DNA of 64,000 bases. Source: Desulfobacterium sp. (lineage in GTDB: Bacteria; Desulfobacterota; Desulfobacteria; Desulfobacterales; Desulfobacteraceae). The stretch lies in NCBI GenBank assembly GCA_016342325.1, contig JAEINR010000001.1, positions 62,001 through 126,000 on the forward strand, given 5' to 3'. The notes beneath the pieces were generated by a model, which was not told the origin of the DNA, did not search any database, and saw only the letters and a list, made by a program, of their open reading frames with translations. Position 1 is the stretch's first letter. Each line of letters begins with the position of its first letter. Positions 8,042 through 17,017 of the stretch are shown here, piece by piece. A program made the position numbers and the translations under genes.

Positions 8042-9265
8042 ATGAAAACTATCCCAAAAAAAATAGAATTACTCGCACCAGCCGGTAACATTGAGAAGCT
8101 TGAAACGGCTATTGAATACGGCGCAGACGCCGTTTACCTGGCAGGAAAAGAGTTTAGCCTAAGAAACTTTTCAGGCAATTTTACCGACCAGGAACTGGAA
8201 CAGGCCATCGGGTTTGCCCACAAAGCCGGCGTCAAGGTATATCTTGCGTGCAACATCTATTCACGCAATCCGGAACAGAGCGCCATCACCTGTTACCTTG
8301 AAAAGGTTGGCCGCCTCAACCCCGATGCCATCATTATTGCCGATCCGGGCATCATAATGCTGGCAACCGCCACCATCCCCCACATTCCCATCCACCTCAG
8401 TACCCAGGCCAACACAACCAACTACAACACGGTTCAATTCTGGAAACAGGCTGGCATCAAGCGGGTCAACCTTGCCCGGGAACTCTCCCTTGATGAGATC
8501 GGGGAAATCAGCACACGCGCCACCATTGAAACCGAGACATTTATCCACGGGGCCATGTGTATTTCCTACTCCGGGCGCTGCCTTTTGAGCAATTTTCTCA
8601 CCGGCAGGGACAGCAATCAGGGATCGTGCACCCACCCCTGCCGCTGGAGTTACTCGGTGGTCGAAGAGCAGAGACCCGGCGAGTACCACCCATTGATGGA
8701 GGATAACCGGGGGTCTTACATCTTCAACTCAAAAGACCTGTGCATGCTCGACCATATACCCGAATTGATCGAAGCCGGCATCACCTCGCTTAAAATAGAG
8801 GGACGAATGAAGGGGATCAGCTACCTTGCTTCGGTGGTAAAAACCTATCGCCAGGCCATTGACAGCTATACCCTTGACCCCGAACATTACCGAATCGACC
8901 CCCAATGGAGGGAAGAACTCTCCCGGATATACCACCGGGACTATTGTACCGGCTTCTACTTCAACGACCCGGACCAGACCCTACCCAACTACCTAAACCG
9001 CCGCCAGGGCATGATCCACGGCTTTATCGGCAAAATCATAGACGCAAACGAAGAAGGTCAAGTTACCGTGGCTATCAAAAACAAGATTTCCCGGGGTGAC
9101 ACCATTGAGATCCTCACACCCAGGGGCCCAAATCCAAGGACATTGGTGACCGGCATACTTGACAAAAACAACAAACCGATTGAGCATGCCCAGCCAAACA
9201 CGTGCTCAACCCTGGAACTCGAGATAGACACCCGGCTCAAAGGCATTGTCCGCAAGGTGTTCTGA
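8042..9265 (+). CDS. trhP: Peptidase U32-family protein, TrhP-like (tRNA uridine hydroxylation)
   Basis: By family, probably forms 5-hydroxyuridine at the tRNA wobble position using prephenate-dependent chemistry, or a related RNA hydroxylation; the peptidase name is historical. The 407-residue product has LLAPAGNIEKLETAIEYGADAVYL, IADPGI, HLSTQANTTN, LARELSLDEI and then HGAMCISYSGRCLLSNF with NQGSCTHPCRW. The four Cys of these last two motifs fit an iron-sulfur site. QRPGEYHP and FNSKDLCMLDHI also resemble what I recall of E. coli YegQ (TrhP). The ATG at 8042 lies just past tRNA-Arg; an earlier ATG at 8018 is inside the tRNA and is rejected. No strong Shine-Dalgarno is visible. Other U32 members (RlhA, UbiU/V) are possible alternatives. 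Confidence 0.75.
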   Translation: MKTIPKKIELLAPAGNIEKLETAIEYGADAVYLAGKEFSLRNFSGNFTDQELEQAIGFAHKAGVKVYLACNIYSRNPEQSAITCYLEKVGRLNPDAIIIADPGIIMLATATIPHIPIHLSTQANTTNYNTVQFWKQAGIKRVNLARELSLDEIGEISTRATIETETFIHGAMCISYSGRCLLSNFLTGRDSNQGSCTHPCRWSYSVVEEQRPGEYHPLMEDNRGSYIFNSKDLCMLDHIPELIEAGITSLKIEGRMKGISYLASVVKTYRQAIDSYTLDPEHYRIDPQWREELSRIYHRDYCTGFYFNDPDQTLPNYLNRRQGMIHGFIGKIIDANEEGQVTVAIKNKISRGDTIEILTPRGPNPRTLVTGILDKNNKPIEHAQPNTCSTLELEIDTRLKGIVRKVF

Positions 9266-9300
9266 TCCCTTTGTCCATCTGGCTTTTTCAGCAATCCTGT

Positions 9301-9371
9301 TTGACTTTTAATTGGATCTTTTGTATTTTTAAGTCTATTATATATCAAATCGTATATAGATCATGCGATAA
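9301..9371 (+). promoter_or_regulatory. Promoter region of the che operon (sigma-70-like and sigma-28-like candidates)
   Basis: The spacer 9266-9419 holds two candidates. TTGACT (9301-9306) and TATTTT (9324-9329) are 17 nt apart, a fair sigma-70 site. TCAAATCG (9345-9352) followed after 11 nt by TGCGATAA (9364-9371) resembles the flagellar sigma-28 site TAAAGTTT-N11-GCCGATAA, with a weak -35. Which one is used cannot be told from sequence. Confidence 0.35.
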
Positions 9372-9419
9372 CGGGTTTGTTAACTGTTCATAAGAAAATA
9401 ACTTTTCAGGAGATGCATC

Positions 9420-12400
9420 ATGTTTGAAGACGATGAAACCCTGCAGATGTATATCGAAGAATCCCTCGAACATCTATCGGACATTGAGAGTGATTTGCTA
9501 ACCATCGAAGAGGGTGGCGAGGACATCGATATCGATCTTGTAAACAATGTTTTCCGTGCTGCCCACTCCATAAAAGGTGGCGCCGGATTCATGGGCCTTA
9601 CTACCATCAAGGATCTGGCCCATAGTCTGGAAAATGTCCTGGATCTCATCAGAAACATGGAGCTTGTTCCGGACCCAGACCGAATCAGCGTTCTTCTGAA
9701 GGGATTTGACAAACTCGAAAGCCTGATGAACAATATCCAGTCCAGCAATGACGAAGATGTTTCAGACCACGTCCAGGACCTGGAAAACATCACCAAAACG
9801 TCTCTGCCCGAAGAGAAGCAGGACCTTGTCGCCGGAGTTGTAGACTTAGCGCTTACCGACGGAAGGATTTTTGCCCAGGTATCTCAATACGATGTCGAAC
9901 AACGAAAAAATGAAGGTCACTTCATCTTCCTGGTTGAATATGATCTCATCAACGACATCCACCGGAAAAACAAGAACCCCATCAAGCTCCTTGAGACCCT
10001 TGAAAAGACAGGTACCATTATTGAGTCCAGAATAGATTTTGACTCGGTGGGGACGCTTACAACCTGGACCGCTCCAACCAGAATTCCCTTTCAGGTTCTC
10101 TACTCTTCCATCATCGAGCCGGACATGGCAGAGACCCTGTTTGGTCTCAATCCAGAGGCCATCCACATCATCAGCGATGACATGATCCACCTGTCGGATG
10201 CAACGGCGGATTCAGCTCCTCCGGCAATGACGTCAATAGAGATACCCCAAGAACAGATCGTGGCGTCCCAACCTGCTCCTGCGCCCATTGAGATGACAGT
10301 CGCGGTACAACCGCCGGCCATGGAAGAAGTCAAGGTTGTGGAAGCACCGGTGACAGCGCCTGCCATACAAAAAACCGTAAAGGCCAAAGAGACTCCCCAG
10401 GAGAACACACCGGCAGAGGCCGCATCCAAGCCCATGGGATCCCTGCGGGTCAACGTCAATCTCCTGGACACCCTGATGAACCTGGCAGGAGAACTGGTAT
10501 TGAGCCGAAATCAGCTGCTCCAGGGAATCACGTCCTCCAATGGCAAGGCAACCGAACTCGCCGGCCAGCGCATCGACATGATCACCTCTGAACTTCAGGA
10601 AACAATCATGCAGACCCGGATGCAACCCATTGCCAGCATCTTCAACAAGTTCACCCGGGTGGTAAGGGATCTTTCAAAACAGCTTGGCAAATCCATTGAC
10701 CTTGCCATCGAGGGCAAGGAAGTTGAACTTGACAAAACGATCCTGGAATCCATCAACGATCCGTTGACCCACCTGGTGCGCAACTCAGTCGATCACGGCA
10801 TTGAGCCGACCCACCTGAGGGAGAAGATCGGGAAGCCCAAAACCGGAACCATCACCCTCAAGGCATTCCACGATGCCGGCCAGGTCAACATCGTCATCTC
10901 CGATGACGGCAAGGGACTTGATCCGGAGGGAATCGCCCAGGCCGCTGTCAAAAAAGGCTTGAGGAGCGATCAGCAGATCGCGGAGATGTCCGACAAAGAG
11001 AAAACAGACCTGATCCTCCTGCCCGGTTTTTCAACTGCCGAAAAAGTCACGGACGTCTCCGGCCGGGGGGTTGGCATGGATGTCGTGGTCACCAACCTCG
11101 AGAAACTGGGGGGGATCATCGAAATCGAATCTACCCTGGGCACGGGAACCACCATCCAGATCAAGCTCCCCTTGACCCTGGCCATCATACCGAGTCAGAT
11201 CATCTCGGTGGGAAAAGAGCAGTACGCTGTTCCCCAGGTCAACCTGGACGAGCTGCTGCGCATCCCTGCAGCCCAGGTTAAGGAAAAGATCGAAAAAGTG
11301 GGGGATGCCGATGTGGTCAGGCTCAGGGGAAACCTTTTGCCCCTTCTTAACCTCTCAGAGGTCCTTGGCATTAAAAAAACCTATGTCCACCCCGAAGATA
11401 ATGCTGAACATCAGGACAGGAGAACCTCCATTTCAGACAGGCGATCCTTCCAGATGGACGCATCCGGCGAACCGCTCAACGGCCAGGAGAGGGCCACAGA
11501 AGACGAACAGAAAGAGCGCCAGGGCAAAGACAGACGCTACCATGCCTCAAGCGCCATCAACATCGCTGTTGTCTCTGCAGGGTCCTACAAATACGGCCTT
11601 GTGGTCGATGAACTCAAGGATTCGGAAGAGATCGTTGTAAAACCCCTTGGCAGGCACCTGAAGCGCTGCTCCGGTTATGCCGGCGCCACCATCATGGGCG
11701 ATGGCAAGGTGGCTCTCATCCTTGATGTTTCCAACCTGGGTCAGATGGCTGAGCTCACCACCATGGCAGAGACCGAGCGGGTCTCCAAGGCGGCCAGGGA
11801 GGCCGAAGAGGCTAAGAAAAGAGCCAAGGACAAGGCGTCTCTGCTTGTGTTCAAAAACGACGAGCACGAACACTTCGCAGCCCCGCTGAACCTGGTGGAA
11901 AGGATCGAGCGAATCCCCTCCTCCAGCATCGAGCTTGTCGGCGGTAAAAAAGTCGTCCAGTACCGGGGCGGCACCCTGCCCCTTTATGAGCTCTCCCAGG
12001 TGGCAAACGTTGGCAACCTTCCCGAAAGAGAACAACAGGAGATCATCGTCTTCAAGGTCAAGGACCGGGAACTCGGCCTCATGGTCACCCCTCCTGTGGA
12101 TGCCGTTGAAGTCTCCCTGGAGATCGACGATTCCACCCTGAAACAGGCCTGCATCAACGGCTCCATGATCATAGAAGGACACACAACCCTGCTTGTCGAC
12201 ATCTTCGGGCTTGTCAAGGAGCTCAACCCTGACTGGTTCGAGGAGGAGAAAGCCGCGGCCGCAGAAATGACCGAGGACGGACAGAAGGTGATTCTCTTTG
12301 CCGAGGATTCCGCCTTTTTTCGAAACCAGGTAAAGGGTTTCATGATCGAAGAGGGATACAAGGTTTATGCCGCCGAAGACGGGGCCATTGCCTGGGACCT

Positions 12401-12650
12401 TTTAGACAAGCACAAGGAAGAGATCGACATCGTTGTGACCGACCTTGAGATGCCCAACATGGACGGGTTTGAACTCACGGAACGCATCAAAAACCACCCG
12501 GAGTTTTCCCACTTCAAGGTGATCGCCCTCACCTCCCTTGCAAGTGACGCCCACATTTCCCAGGGGGAAAGAGTTGGAATTGACGCCTACGAAATAAAAC
12601 TTGACCGTGAGAACCTGATGAAAGTAATCCGGCGCTATCTGACATTTTAA
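9420..12650 (+). CDS. cheA: Hybrid chemotaxis histidine kinase CheA with two CheW-like domains and a receiver
   Basis: Central kinase of a chemosensory array in the cytoplasm. The 1076-residue product has an Hpt domain (1-110, phospho-His49 in AAHSIKGGAGF) and a P2-like region (about 150-255). An Ala/Pro-rich linker and the dimerisation domain (from about 338, NLLDTLMNLAGELVLSRNQL) follow. The kinase domain has N-box HLVRNSVDHGIE near 451, ISDDGKGLD and SGRGVGMDVV near 547. The first CheW-like domain (from about 587) is interrupted by a charged insert (about 661-708), and a second one spans about 803-935. A C-terminal receiver has EDS and phospho-Asp1008 (VVTDLEMPNMDGF). CAGGAGATG precedes the ATG. 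It heads cheA-cheW-cheB-cheR-HEAT/REC. No methyl-accepting receptor gene is nearby, so the pathway output (flagellar or other) is open. Confidence 0.93.
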   Translation: MFEDDETLQMYIEESLEHLSDIESDLLTIEEGGEDIDIDLVNNVFRAAHSIKGGAGFMGLTTIKDLAHSLENVLDLIRNMELVPDPDRISVLLKGFDKLESLMNNIQSSNDEDVSDHVQDLENITKTSLPEEKQDLVAGVVDLALTDGRIFAQVSQYDVEQRKNEGHFIFLVEYDLINDIHRKNKNPIKLLETLEKTGTIIESRIDFDSVGTLTTWTAPTRIPFQVLYSSIIEPDMAETLFGLNPEAIHIISDDMIHLSDATADSAPPAMTSIEIPQEQIVASQPAPAPIEMTVAVQPPAMEEVKVVEAPVTAPAIQKTVKAKETPQENTPAEAASKPMGSLRVNVNLLDTLMNLAGELVLSRNQLLQGITSSNGKATELAGQRIDMITSELQETIMQTRMQPIASIFNKFTRVVRDLSKQLGKSIDLAIEGKEVELDKTILESINDPLTHLVRNSVDHGIEPTHLREKIGKPKTGTITLKAFHDAGQVNIVISDDGKGLDPEGIAQAAVKKGLRSDQQIAEMSDKEKTDLILLPGFSTAEKVTDVSGRGVGMDVVVTNLEKLGGIIEIESTLGTGTTIQIKLPLTLAIIPSQIISVGKEQYAVPQVNLDELLRIPAAQVKEKIEKVGDADVVRLRGNLLPLLNLSEVLGIKKTYVHPEDNAEHQDRRTSISDRRSFQMDASGEPLNGQERATEDEQKERQGKDRRYHASSAINIAVVSAGSYKYGLVVDELKDSEEIVVKPLGRHLKRCSGYAGATIMGDGKVALILDVSNLGQMAELTTMAETERVSKAAREAEEAKKRAKDKASLLVFKNDEHEHFAAPLNLVERIERIPSSSIELVGGKKVVQYRGGTLPLYELSQVANVGNLPEREQQEIIVFKVKDRELGLMVTPPVDAVEVSLEIDDSTLKQACINGSMIIEGHTTLLVDIFGLVKELNPDWFEEEKAAAAEMTEDGQKVILFAEDSAFFRNQVKGFMIEEGYKVYAAEDGAIAWDLLDKHKEEIDIVVTDLEMPNMDGFELTERIKNHPEFSHFKVIALTSLASDAHISQGERVGIDAYEIKLDRENLMKVIRRYLTF

Positions 12651-12663
12651 CTTAACCAGGGCA

Positions 12664-12825
12664 AGCCAGAACAAAAGGGGTTCTCTGCTTTTCTTGCCAA
12701 AAGAACAGGAAAAGCAGAGCGAAGAACCTGACCTGGAGCAGCCAGAACCCTAGCGTTTTTCTGATTCTCTTACCAAAAAGGTACGCCAATCAGAGAGAAG
12801 GAGCTAAATGTTCGGAACGAGGAGC
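12664..12825 (+). repeat. Two tandem imperfect hairpin units between cheA and cheW
   Basis: The 182-nt cheA-cheW spacer consists largely of two related units, 12664-12739 and 12740-12825, each starting AGCCAGAAC and ending GGAGC. Unit 1 folds as CTCTGCTTTTC (from 12682) pairing with GAAAAGCAGAG, with an inner TTCTT/AAGAA stem. Unit 2 folds as TCTGATT/AATCAGA with inner TACC/GGTA. Both loops contain a CTT(G/A)CCAAAA core. The final GGAG serves as the cheW ribosome site. Confidence 0.6.
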
Positions 12826-12832
12826 AATCAAC

Positions 12833-13282
12833 ATGAATGAAACGGCAAATGCAGTCAAGGCGCACAGTATGGAACTTGCCACCTTCTATGTGGGCAAGGC
12901 CCTATGCGGCATCGATATCCTGAACATTCAGGAGATAAATAAACATTTTGAGGTAACCACTGTCCCCCAGGCGGCTGAGTATGTTGTAGGCGTTCTCAAC
13001 CTCAGGGGTAGAATCGTCACCATCCTCGATCTTGGCAAAAAACTGGGACTCTCCCAGATCCAGGCGGACAAGAACAACCGGAACATCATCGTCCGTTCCC
13101 AGGACGAGCACATCGGCTTGATGGTCGACTCCATCAGCGATGTTGTAACGGCAGACACGGACAGAATCGAGTCTTCACCATCCAACATCAACGGCCTCAA
13201 AGGTAAATTTTTTCAGGGCGTTCTTAAGACGGAAACAAGCCTGATCGGCATTCTTGACATTGAAGAGGTTTTAAAGGAATAG
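12833..13282 (+). CDS. cheW: Chemotaxis coupling protein CheW
   Basis: Adaptor that joins receptors to CheA in chemosensory arrays. The 149-residue product is a single CheW domain: ELATFYVGKALCGIDILNIQEINKHFEVTTVPQAAEYVVGVLNLRGRIVTILDLGKKLGL is the typical first half, and IGLMVDSISDVVTADTDRIE followed by FFQGVLKTETSLIGILDIEEVL the second. GGAG lies 8 nt before the ATG. It begins 182 nt after cheA, across the structured repeat, and cheB starts at the base after its stop codon. Confidence 0.95.
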   Translation: MNETANAVKAHSMELATFYVGKALCGIDILNIQEINKHFEVTTVPQAAEYVVGVLNLRGRIVTILDLGKKLGLSQIQADKNNRNIIVRSQDEHIGLMVDSISDVVTADTDRIESSPSNINGLKGKFFQGVLKTETSLIGILDIEEVLKE

Positions 13283-14383
13283 ATGGAATCAGTACGCGTT
13301 CTTGTGGTGGATGACACCATCGTATACAGAAAGATTGTTAGTGACGTGCTCAACGAGCTGCCCGGTGTCGAAGTGGTGGGATCCGCCAACAACGGAAAAA
13401 TTGCCCTTTCACGGATCGCCAAACTTAAGCCGGATCTTGTCACCCTGGACATCGAAATGCCCCAGATGAGTGGCATTGAGGTGCTCGAGGCCCTGCACAA
13501 AGTTCCGGACGCTCCCGTGGCTGTAATGCTGAGCACCCTCACCCACAAGGGCAGTGACATGACCATCCGTGCCCTTGAACTGGGGGCTTTTGACTTCATC
13601 TCCAAACCGGATTCCGGCAGAATGGCTGATAATCTGATCAAGGTGAAGGCCGCCCTGGAACCCATTATCGCCGCATTCAAACGGCAAAGACAGATTCGGG
13701 CCAGGCTCAAGGGAAAACTCTCGGGAACCACGTCTCCGCCCACACCGAGGCCTACCCGCCCGGTCGCAACGACACGGAGCAACCTGGCCCGGTCCCGGAC
13801 CACCATGTCCGAGATTGTGGGCATCGGCATCTCCACCGGAGGGCCCAACGCCCTTGCCAAGATGATGCCCATGCTTTCTCCCAAGCTCAACGTTCCCATC
13901 CTCGTGGTCCAGCATATGCCACCTCTTTTTACCCAATCCCTGGCAAAGAGTCTGAACGCAAAATGCCAACTCACAGTCAAGGAGGCAACAAACGGCGAAC
14001 CCCTGGTTCCCAACACCGTATACATTGCCCCGGGTGGAAAGCAGATGAAGATCGTTGCAGGAGCCGACGGAAAAACCCGAAACATAAAGATCACGGACGA
14101 TCCGCCGGAGAACTCCTGCAAGCCGTCTGTGGACTACCTGTTCCGCTCCATTGCCGAGCACTATGTTGGACGGGCCACCGGCGTAATCATGACGGGTATG
14201 GGTTCTGACGGCACCCTGGGCCTCGCCCAGATGAAAAAAAACGGCAGCCTCATCATCGCCCAGGACAAGGAGAGCTGCACGGTTTACGGTATGCCCAAGG
14301 AACCCATTGAATCGGGTCTGGCAGATGTCGTAGCCCCCCTGGACAAAATCGCCGAGAAAATAACAAAAACCATCATCAGATAA
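13283..14383 (+). CDS. cheB: Chemotaxis protein-glutamate methylesterase/deamidase CheB
   Basis: Removes methyl groups from receptor glutamates and deamidates glutamines; activated by CheA phosphorylation. The 366-residue product has a receiver (1-125, DD at 10-11, phospho-Asp56 in LVTLDIEMPQMSG). A Pro/Thr/Arg-rich linker follows, then the methylesterase domain from about 175 with catalytic Ser184 (GISTGGP), His211 (VVQHMPP) and Asp309 (MTGMGSDG). Its ATG directly follows the cheW TAG, with AAAGGA inside cheW as the ribosome site, so translation is coupled. Confidence 0.95.
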   Translation: MESVRVLVVDDTIVYRKIVSDVLNELPGVEVVGSANNGKIALSRIAKLKPDLVTLDIEMPQMSGIEVLEALHKVPDAPVAVMLSTLTHKGSDMTIRALELGAFDFISKPDSGRMADNLIKVKAALEPIIAAFKRQRQIRARLKGKLSGTTSPPTPRPTRPVATTRSNLARSRTTMSEIVGIGISTGGPNALAKMMPMLSPKLNVPILVVQHMPPLFTQSLAKSLNAKCQLTVKEATNGEPLVPNTVYIAPGGKQMKIVAGADGKTRNIKITDDPPENSCKPSVDYLFRSIAEHYVGRATGVIMTGMGSDGTLGLAQMKKNGSLIIAQDKESCTVYGMPKEPIESGLADVVAPLDKIAEKITKTIIR

Positions 14384-14396
14384 CCAGCAGGCCGCA

Positions 14397-15233
14397 ATGA
14401 TCAAAATAACTCCACCGGAATTTGACATTTTAGCCCGGTATATTTTAGAAATATCGGGAATCGCCCTTGCTAAGGGCAAGGAGTACCTTGTGGAGACGAG
14501 GCTCAGCCCCCTGGTTGAAGAGCTTGGTTGCACATCCTTTACCGAATTCCACAAACGGGCAAAATCGGATTTCAAAAAAGATCTCGAAAAAAAAATCATC
14601 GATGCGATCTCCACCAACGAAACCTATTTTTTCAGGGATAAATCCCCATTTGAGCTGCTCCAGCACAAGATTATTCCCGACCTCATTGACAAGCGGACAA
14701 AGGGAAAATCCGGCTTAAAACCGAACCTCCGTCTCTGGAGCGCTGCAAGTTCCACCGGCCAGGAAATCTATTCCATTGCCATGGCCATGAACGAGATCGG
14801 TATTTTCCCGACCGGTTTCAACATCAAACTCCTTGGTACGGACATTTCCGACGCTGCCGTTGCCCAGGCAAGCTACGGTTGGTACAACAAGTTTGAAATC
14901 GCCCGGGGCCTTGAGCAGAAGCGGCTCAATCGCTTTTTCAACCCTGACAAAGATGGCTGGCGCATCAAAGACGAGATCCGTTTCATGGCGCAATTCAAGA
15001 AGATGAACCTCATGAAGCCCTTCGTCGGCCTTGGAAAATTTGATATCATCCTTTGCAGAAATGTCATGATCTACTTCACTCCGGAAGACCGACGCAAAAT
15101 TTACGCCAACATCGCCAAGGTACTTGAACCCGACGGCTACCTTCTCATCGGATCCACCGAATCCCTTGCAAACGATTCTGATCTCTTCGTGCCCCAGCGG
15201 TACCTCAAGTCCGTTTTTTACCAGTTCAAATAA
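14397..15233 (+). CDS. cheR: Chemotaxis protein methyltransferase CheR
   Basis: Transfers methyl groups from S-adenosylmethionine to receptor glutamates, opposing CheB. The 278-residue product has the N-terminal helical domain (ISGIALAKGKEYLVETRLSPLVEELG) and TNETYFFRDKSPFELL. The SAM-binding domain has LWSAASSTGQEIYSIAM, LLGTDISDAAVAQASYGWYN and FDIILCRNVMIYFTPEDRRKI. All are CheR landmarks. It starts 13 nt after cheB and precedes the HEAT/receiver gene by 21 nt in the same operon. Confidence 0.95.
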   Translation: MIKITPPEFDILARYILEISGIALAKGKEYLVETRLSPLVEELGCTSFTEFHKRAKSDFKKDLEKKIIDAISTNETYFFRDKSPFELLQHKIIPDLIDKRTKGKSGLKPNLRLWSAASSTGQEIYSIAMAMNEIGIFPTGFNIKLLGTDISDAAVAQASYGWYNKFEIARGLEQKRLNRFFNPDKDGWRIKDEIRFMAQFKKMNLMKPFVGLGKFDIILCRNVMIYFTPEDRRKIYANIAKVLEPDGYLLIGSTESLANDSDLFVPQRYLKSVFYQFK

Positions 15234-15254
15234 CATAATTCGAGGTCACAAATT

Positions 15255-16943
15255 ATGAACAGTATAGATCCAAAAGAATTCATGGACGAGCTGTTCTTCT
15301 GCCTCAAGCAGGAGGACATTGTCAAGGCCAAGGCCCTGCTGCAATTTGCATCGGACTCGAACGTCGACATCACCATACAGCAGCAAGCCCTGTTAGCCCT
15401 TGGCAGCGCACCGGAATCAGTTGCTTTCCCGCTTCTGGAGTATCTCCTGAAGATCGATATCTCCAATCCCGAGCTCAATGAAACCCTCTATGAGCTTATC
15501 CTGGATAAGTCCTACGGTAACACAGATCTCGTGCTGAAATATATTCACCAGGACCACAAGAAGAGCCGCTTGATCTACCTCCAGGCAGCAGGCGATCTCA
15601 TGCTGGCGGAAGCGGCCCCCGAGCTTGCCCGGATCCTTCAGCAGGAGACGGACAAGGAGATTCTCATTGCCACCGTAAAGGCATTGGGAGCGCTGCGGCT
15701 TGCTCAATACCTTCCAACCATCGCCTCGGTCATGGCCGACCCGGACATGGAGATCAAACAATCGGCCATTTATGCCATGGCCGAGATGGGTGAAAAAAGT
15801 GCCGTGGACCAGCTTTTCAAGGTGATCACCGGACACGATGAATCCGATCTCCTCGCCATAGAGGCCCTGGCAGGCATCCAGGACCAGCACGCCCTGAACG
15901 TCCTTTCAACCCTCCTCGAATCGCCCCACACCCACATCAGGGATGCGGCCATCGACCAGCTCATCGAGATCGGTAAAAAAGCGGTACCCACCCTGACAAC
16001 GGCTACCCGAAATGCCGAGGCCGACTACATGATCCATCTGGTGACCACCCTTGGCTATATCGGCGACCAGTCGGCCCTGCCGACCCTCCTGGACATCATC
16101 AACGTAAAACCCAAGGATCCTAACATCCGCCAGGCCCTGTACGAAGCCCTGGAACGGCTGCCGTCGACCAAATCGGCCATCAGCCTTGCAAATGGTCTCC
16201 AGGACGGTATCGAAGCGGTGAGGATGAGTGCGGCAAGGGCCGTGGATAAAAACCTATCCAAGGTACTTGTGGCGGGACTAAAGAACATCATAAGGCAGGA
16301 GGACGAAGGCGCAAGGGGTGCGGTGGCCGCCCTCATCGATGCCGAGGCAGACAACATCTTCAATTTTCTTATCGTTGAGGAGTCCTTTGTGACCCTTGCC
16401 AAGGATCATGTGCTAAAAAAGGCGGATCCGTCCACCCGGGCCCATTTCCTGGAGCTGCTGAGATCTAAGGACCAGGAGGAGCTTGCCCGTTCCATGGAGG
16501 AGGCTGTCCCGGTTGCCGAACCCGTACAAAAAAAGCGTCCCCTGGAGATCTTTGTCGTCGACGATTCGAAGATGATGCTCAAGCTATACCAGAACAAACT
16601 GATCAAGCTGGGATACCGTCCCCGGGTGTTTGCATCACCGGAAAAAGCGCTCACGGCGGTGTCCATACTCAAGCCGGATCTGGTCATCACCGATCTAAAC
16701 ATGCCCAAGATCAACGGCGTCCAGCTGACCCGGGAGATCAGGCGAAAGTACACCCGCAAACAGCTGCCCATCATCATGATCACCACCCAGAGTGATTTTA
16801 TCCAGATGGACGAGAACAGCCATCACGAAAGTGTAAATGAAACATACCTGAATCAGTCCGGCATCAACACGGTCCTTCACAAGCCCTTTACGGACGATGA
16901 ATTGGCAGCGGCCATGGACCGGTTCCTCAAAAACACGACCTAA
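15255..16943 (+). CDS. HEAT-repeat protein with C-terminal response-regulator receiver
   Basis: Last gene of the chemosensory operon. The 562-residue product has an alpha-helical N-terminal part (about 1-420) built from HEAT/PBS-lyase-like repeats; recurring units resemble ALGALRLAQYLPTIASVMAD and AIYAMAEMGEKSAVDQLFK. A receiver follows (about 432-560) with VVDDSKMMLKLYQ, phospho-Asp480 (LVITDLNMPKINGVQL) and the Lys of LHKPF. There is no output domain, so the HEAT scaffold probably gives the partner specificity. A role as an extra CheY-like or adaptor output of the upstream CheA is inference from position. The stop lies 5 nt before a long palindrome. Confidence 0.8.
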   Translation: MNSIDPKEFMDELFFCLKQEDIVKAKALLQFASDSNVDITIQQQALLALGSAPESVAFPLLEYLLKIDISNPELNETLYELILDKSYGNTDLVLKYIHQDHKKSRLIYLQAAGDLMLAEAAPELARILQQETDKEILIATVKALGALRLAQYLPTIASVMADPDMEIKQSAIYAMAEMGEKSAVDQLFKVITGHDESDLLAIEALAGIQDQHALNVLSTLLESPHTHIRDAAIDQLIEIGKKAVPTLTTATRNAEADYMIHLVTTLGYIGDQSALPTLLDIINVKPKDPNIRQALYEALERLPSTKSAISLANGLQDGIEAVRMSAARAVDKNLSKVLVAGLKNIIRQEDEGARGAVAALIDAEADNIFNFLIVEESFVTLAKDHVLKKADPSTRAHFLELLRSKDQEELARSMEEAVPVAEPVQKKRPLEIFVVDDSKMMLKLYQNKLIKLGYRPRVFASPEKALTAVSILKPDLVITDLNMPKINGVQLTREIRRKYTRKQLPIIMITTQSDFIQMDENSHHESVNETYLNQSGINTVLHKPFTDDELAAAMDRFLKNTT

Positions 16944-16948
16944 CATCC

Positions 16949-17008
16949 GGGGTCAGACTTAGCTTATTGGCGTTTTTTTTAAAACGCCAATAAGCTAAGT
17001 CTGACCCC
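16949..17008 (+). terminator. 28-bp perfect palindrome, likely bidirectional terminator
   Basis: GGGGTCAGACTTAGC... (16949-16976) is exactly complementary to 16981-17008, with a TTTT loop. The arms end in T-run/A-run sides, so the hairpin sits between the convergent che operon and the next minus-strand gene and could stop transcription both ways. The stem is much longer than a normal terminator and its outer GGGGTCAGACTTA resembles ends of REP/RAYT-type mobile palindromes (recalled, not searched). Confidence 0.6.
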
Positions 17009-17017
17009 TTCATATAT

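Noticed and set aside
13213-14617. Long minus-strand frames across cheB and cheR (up to 402 codons)
   Set aside because: Mirror frames of strongly conserved plus-strand genes in GC-biased codons; no signals of their own.
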